A DNA stretch of 17,369 nucleotides from positions 1-17,369 of the forward strand of contig DKVN01000077.1 in the NCBI GenBank assembly GCA_002491225.1, given 5' to 3'. This DNA comes from Faecalibacterium sp. UBA7177. Its GTDB lineage: Bacteria > Bacillota > Clostridia > Oscillospirales > Ruminococcaceae. Of the stretch, positions 15,110 to 17,369 are shown one piece after another; the first letter of the stretch is position 1; each line of letters opens with the position of its first letter. A program made the translations under genes and the position numbers. The notes under the pieces were generated by a model. It searched no databases. It was not told the DNA's origin and saw only the letters and a list, made by a program, of their open reading frames with translations.

Positions 15110-16225
15110 GCGGGCGGCGGCCGGGCGGCATGGCCGGGCTGCGGATGCGGCTAACCGCCGTGTGCGCTCTGCTGACCACCGCGGTGCTGGCGGCGGCCCT
15201 TTGGGCCGGGTGGGCCATGGCCCGGCAGCAACTTCTGGGCAGCGCCGACGCCCTGCTGGCGGGCACTCTCGACAGCCTGCTGGAAAAATTAGAGGCGGGC
15301 GGGGTGGTGTCCGACCGGTTTTTGGCCGAGCTGGAGCTGCGCAGCCGGGCGGTGGTGTACCTTTTGGACAATGGAAGGCCGCTGCAGTTTGCCGGGGCCT
15401 GGCAGCCCGCCACCCCCCGCGAAACGCTGGCCGCGCGGGCGCTGACGGCCGCCGGGGGCGAGGGCATTTGCTGGAATGGGACGCCCGGCCGCCGCTGGCA
15501 GACCCCGTTGGAGCTGACCGGCCTTGCCGGGGACGGCTACACCGGCTACGCGGCCCGGCCCGCCGCGCCGGAGGGGGTGCTGATACTGCTGCTGCAGGAC
15601 ACCGCCGCCCGCCAAAACGCCCTTGCGGGGCTGGCGGCGCGGTACGGGGCGCTGGGCCTTGCCGGGGCGCTGGCCCTTGGCCTGACCGCCTGGCTGCTGG
15701 CGGGGGCGGCCATCCGCCCCACCGCCCGGGCCGCTGCCCGGCAGCGGGAGTTTGTGGCGGCGGCCAGCCACGAGCTGCGCACCCCGCTGGCCGCGGTGAG
15801 CGCAAGTTTGGAGGCTGCCGGGCTGGCGCTGGCCGCCGGAGAGGGCAAAGGCGCGGGAGGAGCCCGAGGTGTGGGGGGATGAAGAACGGCTGGTGCAGCT
15901 GTTAGGGGTACTGATAAGCAACGCGCTCGAGTACGCCCCACCGGGCAGCGCGGTCGAGCTGATTTTGCGCCGCCGGGGCGGCCGCGCGGCGGTGCTGGTG
16001 CGGGACCACGGCCCCGGCGTGCCGGACGCCGACAAAGAGCGCATCTTTGCCCGCTTTTACCGGGCCGAACAGAGCCGCACCGACCATGCCCACTTCGGCC
16101 TCGGGCTGGCGGTCGCCTCCGAGCTGGCCCGGCTGCACGGGGCCCGGCTGAGCGTGCGGGATACCCTAAACGCCCGCGGTGAGCCGGACGGCGCAACCTT
16201 TGTGCTGGAGCTCAGGCTGCTTTGA
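15091..16225 (+). pseudogene. Sensor histidine kinase, disrupted by frame break and internal deletion
   Basis: The first frame (15091-15882) holds a membrane helix at about residues 20-42, an extracytoplasmic domain of about 140 residues, a second helix (ALGLAGALALGLTAWLLAGA) and the HisKA box FVAAASHELRTPLAAVSAS. It then runs out as KGAGGARGVGG and stops. The second frame continues as AREEPEVWGDEERLVQLLGV, with N-box ISNALEYA, G1 DHGPGVP, F box ARFYRAEQ and G2 GLGLAVA, to 16225. The distance from the phospho-accepting His to the N-box Asn is only about 50 residues where about 105 is normal. So the second HisKA helix and the start of the ATPase domain are missing. The ATG at 15091 follows GGAGG and overlaps the regulator. 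Signal transfer is unlikely unless the sequence is in error. Confidence 0.75.
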
Positions 16226-16226
16226 G

Positions 16227-16336
16227 GGCAGGGTTTGCAAGTGCCCTGCCTCCCCTCTCACCCCGCGCCCCTGCCCTGCGGGGCCGGGCAGACGCGGCAA
16301 GGCCCGCGGCGCTTATTTTGCGCCGCGGGCCTTGCC
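16227..16336. terminator. Hairpin cluster between sensor kinase and ftsH
   Basis: Three stems lie between the convergent genes: GGCAGGG 16227-16233 with CCCTGCC 16244-16250; CTGCCC 16271-16276 with GGGCAG 16286-16291; and a perfect 17-bp stem, 16296-16312 with 16320-16336, around a TTATTTT loop. None has a proper U tract on either strand. They are probably transcription barriers or mRNA 3'-end stabilisers. Confidence 0.6.
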
Positions 16337-16366
16337 ATCTCTCACTTTGTAAAGGGTTTCGCCGCC

Positions 16367-17369
16367 TCACCCCGCCGTGCCGGTGCCCTCGGCCACGGCG
16401 GTCAGGCGCGGGGCTTCCATCAGCTGCATAAACTCCTCGCCGGTGATGGTCTCGTTTTCGTACAGGTGCTTGGCCAGCGCGTGCAGCTCGGCCATGTGGC
16501 TGCCGAGCAGCTGCTCGGCCTTCTGGTACTGGGTGCGGATGACCTCCTCCACCTTCTTGTCCACCAAAGCGGCGGTCTCGGGGCTGCAGGCCAGCGAGGC
16601 GTCCCCGCCGAGGTAGGCATTGTTGACCGTTTCGAGCGCCATCATGCCAAAATCGCTCATGCCAAAGCGGGTGACCATCGAGCGGGCCAGCTTGGTGGCC
16701 TGCTCGATGTCGTTGGACGCGCCGGTGGTGATCGAGTGGAAGACCAGGTCCTCGGCCACCCGGCCGCCGGTGAGGGTGGCGATCTTGTTTTCGAGCTGGG
16801 TCTTGCTCATGAGGTTCTGCTCCTCCTGCTCCACCTGCATGGTGTAGCCCAGCGCGCCGGAGGTGCGGGGGATGATGGTGATCTTGGACACCGGTGCGGT
16901 GCCCTCCTGCAAAGCGGCCACCAGCGCGTGGCCGATCTCGTGGTAGGAGACGATCAGCTTTTCCTTGTTCGAGAGGATCTTGTTCTTCTTCTGATACCCG
17001 GCGATGACCACCTCGACGCTCTCCATCAGATCGTTCTGGGTCACCGCCCTGCGGCCGTCCCGCACCGCGCGCAGGGCCGCCTCGTTGACCATGTTGGCCA
17101 GTTCCGCGCCGGAGGCCCCGGCCGCCGCCCGGGCGATGGCCGCGAAATCGACATTGGGCCCGACCTTGACCTTTTTGGCGTGCACCTTCAGGATCTCCTC
17201 GCGGCCCTGCAGATCGGGCAGCTCCACCGGGATCCGCCGGTCAAACCGGCCGGGGCGCAGCAGGGCGGGGTCGAGGCTCTCGGGCCGGTTGGTGGCCGCC
17301 AGCAGGATGACCCCCTTGGTGCCGTCGAAGCCGTCCATCTCGGTGAGCAGCTGGTTGAGGGTCTGCTCC
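16367..17369 (-). CDS. ftsH: ATP-dependent zinc metalloprotease FtsH (C-terminal part)
   Basis: FtsH is a membrane-anchored hexameric AAA+ protease that degrades membrane and short-lived regulatory proteins. The window holds the end of the AAA domain (EQTLNQLLTEMDGFDG, then VILLAATNRPESLDPALLRP and GRFDRRI with the arginine fingers), the AAA lid, and the whole M41 protease domain: HEIGH zinc motif in SYHEIGHALVA, the TSGALGYTMQ strand, and the third zinc ligand region TTGASNDIEQAT. The gene runs off the right edge; the N-terminal membrane part and Walker A lie outside. The motif reads HEIGH where HEAGH is commonest, which still fits HExxH. The C-terminal tail is short (AEGTGTAG). It is convergent with the sensor-kinase gene. 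Confidence 0.97.
   Translation of the reverse strand, partial: EQTLNQLLTEMDGFDGTKGVILLAATNRPESLDPALLRPGRFDRRIPVELPDLQGREEILKVHAKKVKVGPNVDFAAIARAAAGASGAELANMVNEAALRAVRDGRRAVTQNDLMESVEVVIAGYQKKNKILSNKEKLIVSYHEIGHALVAALQEGTAPVSKITIIPRTSGALGYTMQVEQEEQNLMSKTQLENKIATLTGGRVAEDLVFHSITTGASNDIEQATKLARSMVTRFGMSDFGMMALETVNNAYLGGDASLACSPETAALVDKKVEEVIRTQYQKAEQLLGSHMAELHALAKHLYENETITGEEFMQLMEAPRLTAVAEGTGTAG

Noticed and set aside
14409..15467. A 352-codon minus-strand open frame over the two-component genes
   Set aside because: It is Pro/Arg/Ala-rich and antisense to a regulator with all receiver and winged-helix motifs in place.
16367..17369. HEIGH in FtsH as a sign of an inactive protease
   Set aside because: The zinc motif only needs HExxH, and the Asp-containing third-ligand region is present. 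As I recall, the Ile variant occurs in other clostridial FtsH proteins.
1..17369. CRISPR arrays, tRNA or rRNA genes, insertion sequences and phage genes
   Set aside because: I looked for spaced direct repeats, cloverleaf sequences and transposase or integrase motifs and saw none beyond the inverted-repeat element at 6292-6464.

Overview
The window is very GC-rich with dense, mostly compact genes, strong AAGGAGG-type ribosome binding sites and intrinsic terminators. Its gene set (Rex, a TepA-type ClpP relative, type II thymidine kinase, FtsH with an HEIGH motif, many small Firmicutes-type hypotheticals) points to a high-GC gut Clostridium relative (Oscillospiraceae/Ruminococcaceae, in the Gemmiger/Subdoligranulum/Faecalibacterium neighbourhood). 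This assignment is inferred from composition and gene style, not from a marker gene.

Left third (1-4 kb): the 3' part of a DUF2971 gene converges on a rex-tdk unit read leftward, with a two-way terminator between them. Rex has a good promoter and a long leader that holds a terminator-like hairpin and a half Rex site. Divergent from rex is a TepA-type serine protease gene with its own strong terminator, then a small P-loop kinase-like gene on the minus strand.

Middle (4-7.6 kb): two rightward genes of unknown role (a three-helix membrane protein and a Sel1-repeat protein) form a likely operon. A 300-base convergent gap follows, holding a striking 173-nt, almost fully paired inverted-repeat element. 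Next come a small coiled-coil/lysine-rich putative DNA-binding protein (minus) and a 102-residue MGMT-family protein (plus).

Right half (7.5-16.2 kb): a leftward five-gene transport operon encodes a lipoprotein joining a propeller-like N-terminal region to a sugar-type solute-binding module, two MalF/MalG-type permeases, a HlyD/MacA-type adaptor and a MacB/FtsX-type permease. No ATPase for either transporter is present. A divergent OmpR-family response regulator and sensor kinase sit next to it and probably control it. The adaptor gene has a one-base frameshift. The kinase gene has a frame break and lacks about 55 residues between the HisKA and ATPase parts. The FtsX-type gene has no stop until it runs 131 bp into the convergent MGMT gene. 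The locus is therefore either decaying or affected by assembly errors. The window ends inside ftsH (minus strand), which is separated from the kinase by a perfect 17-bp hairpin.
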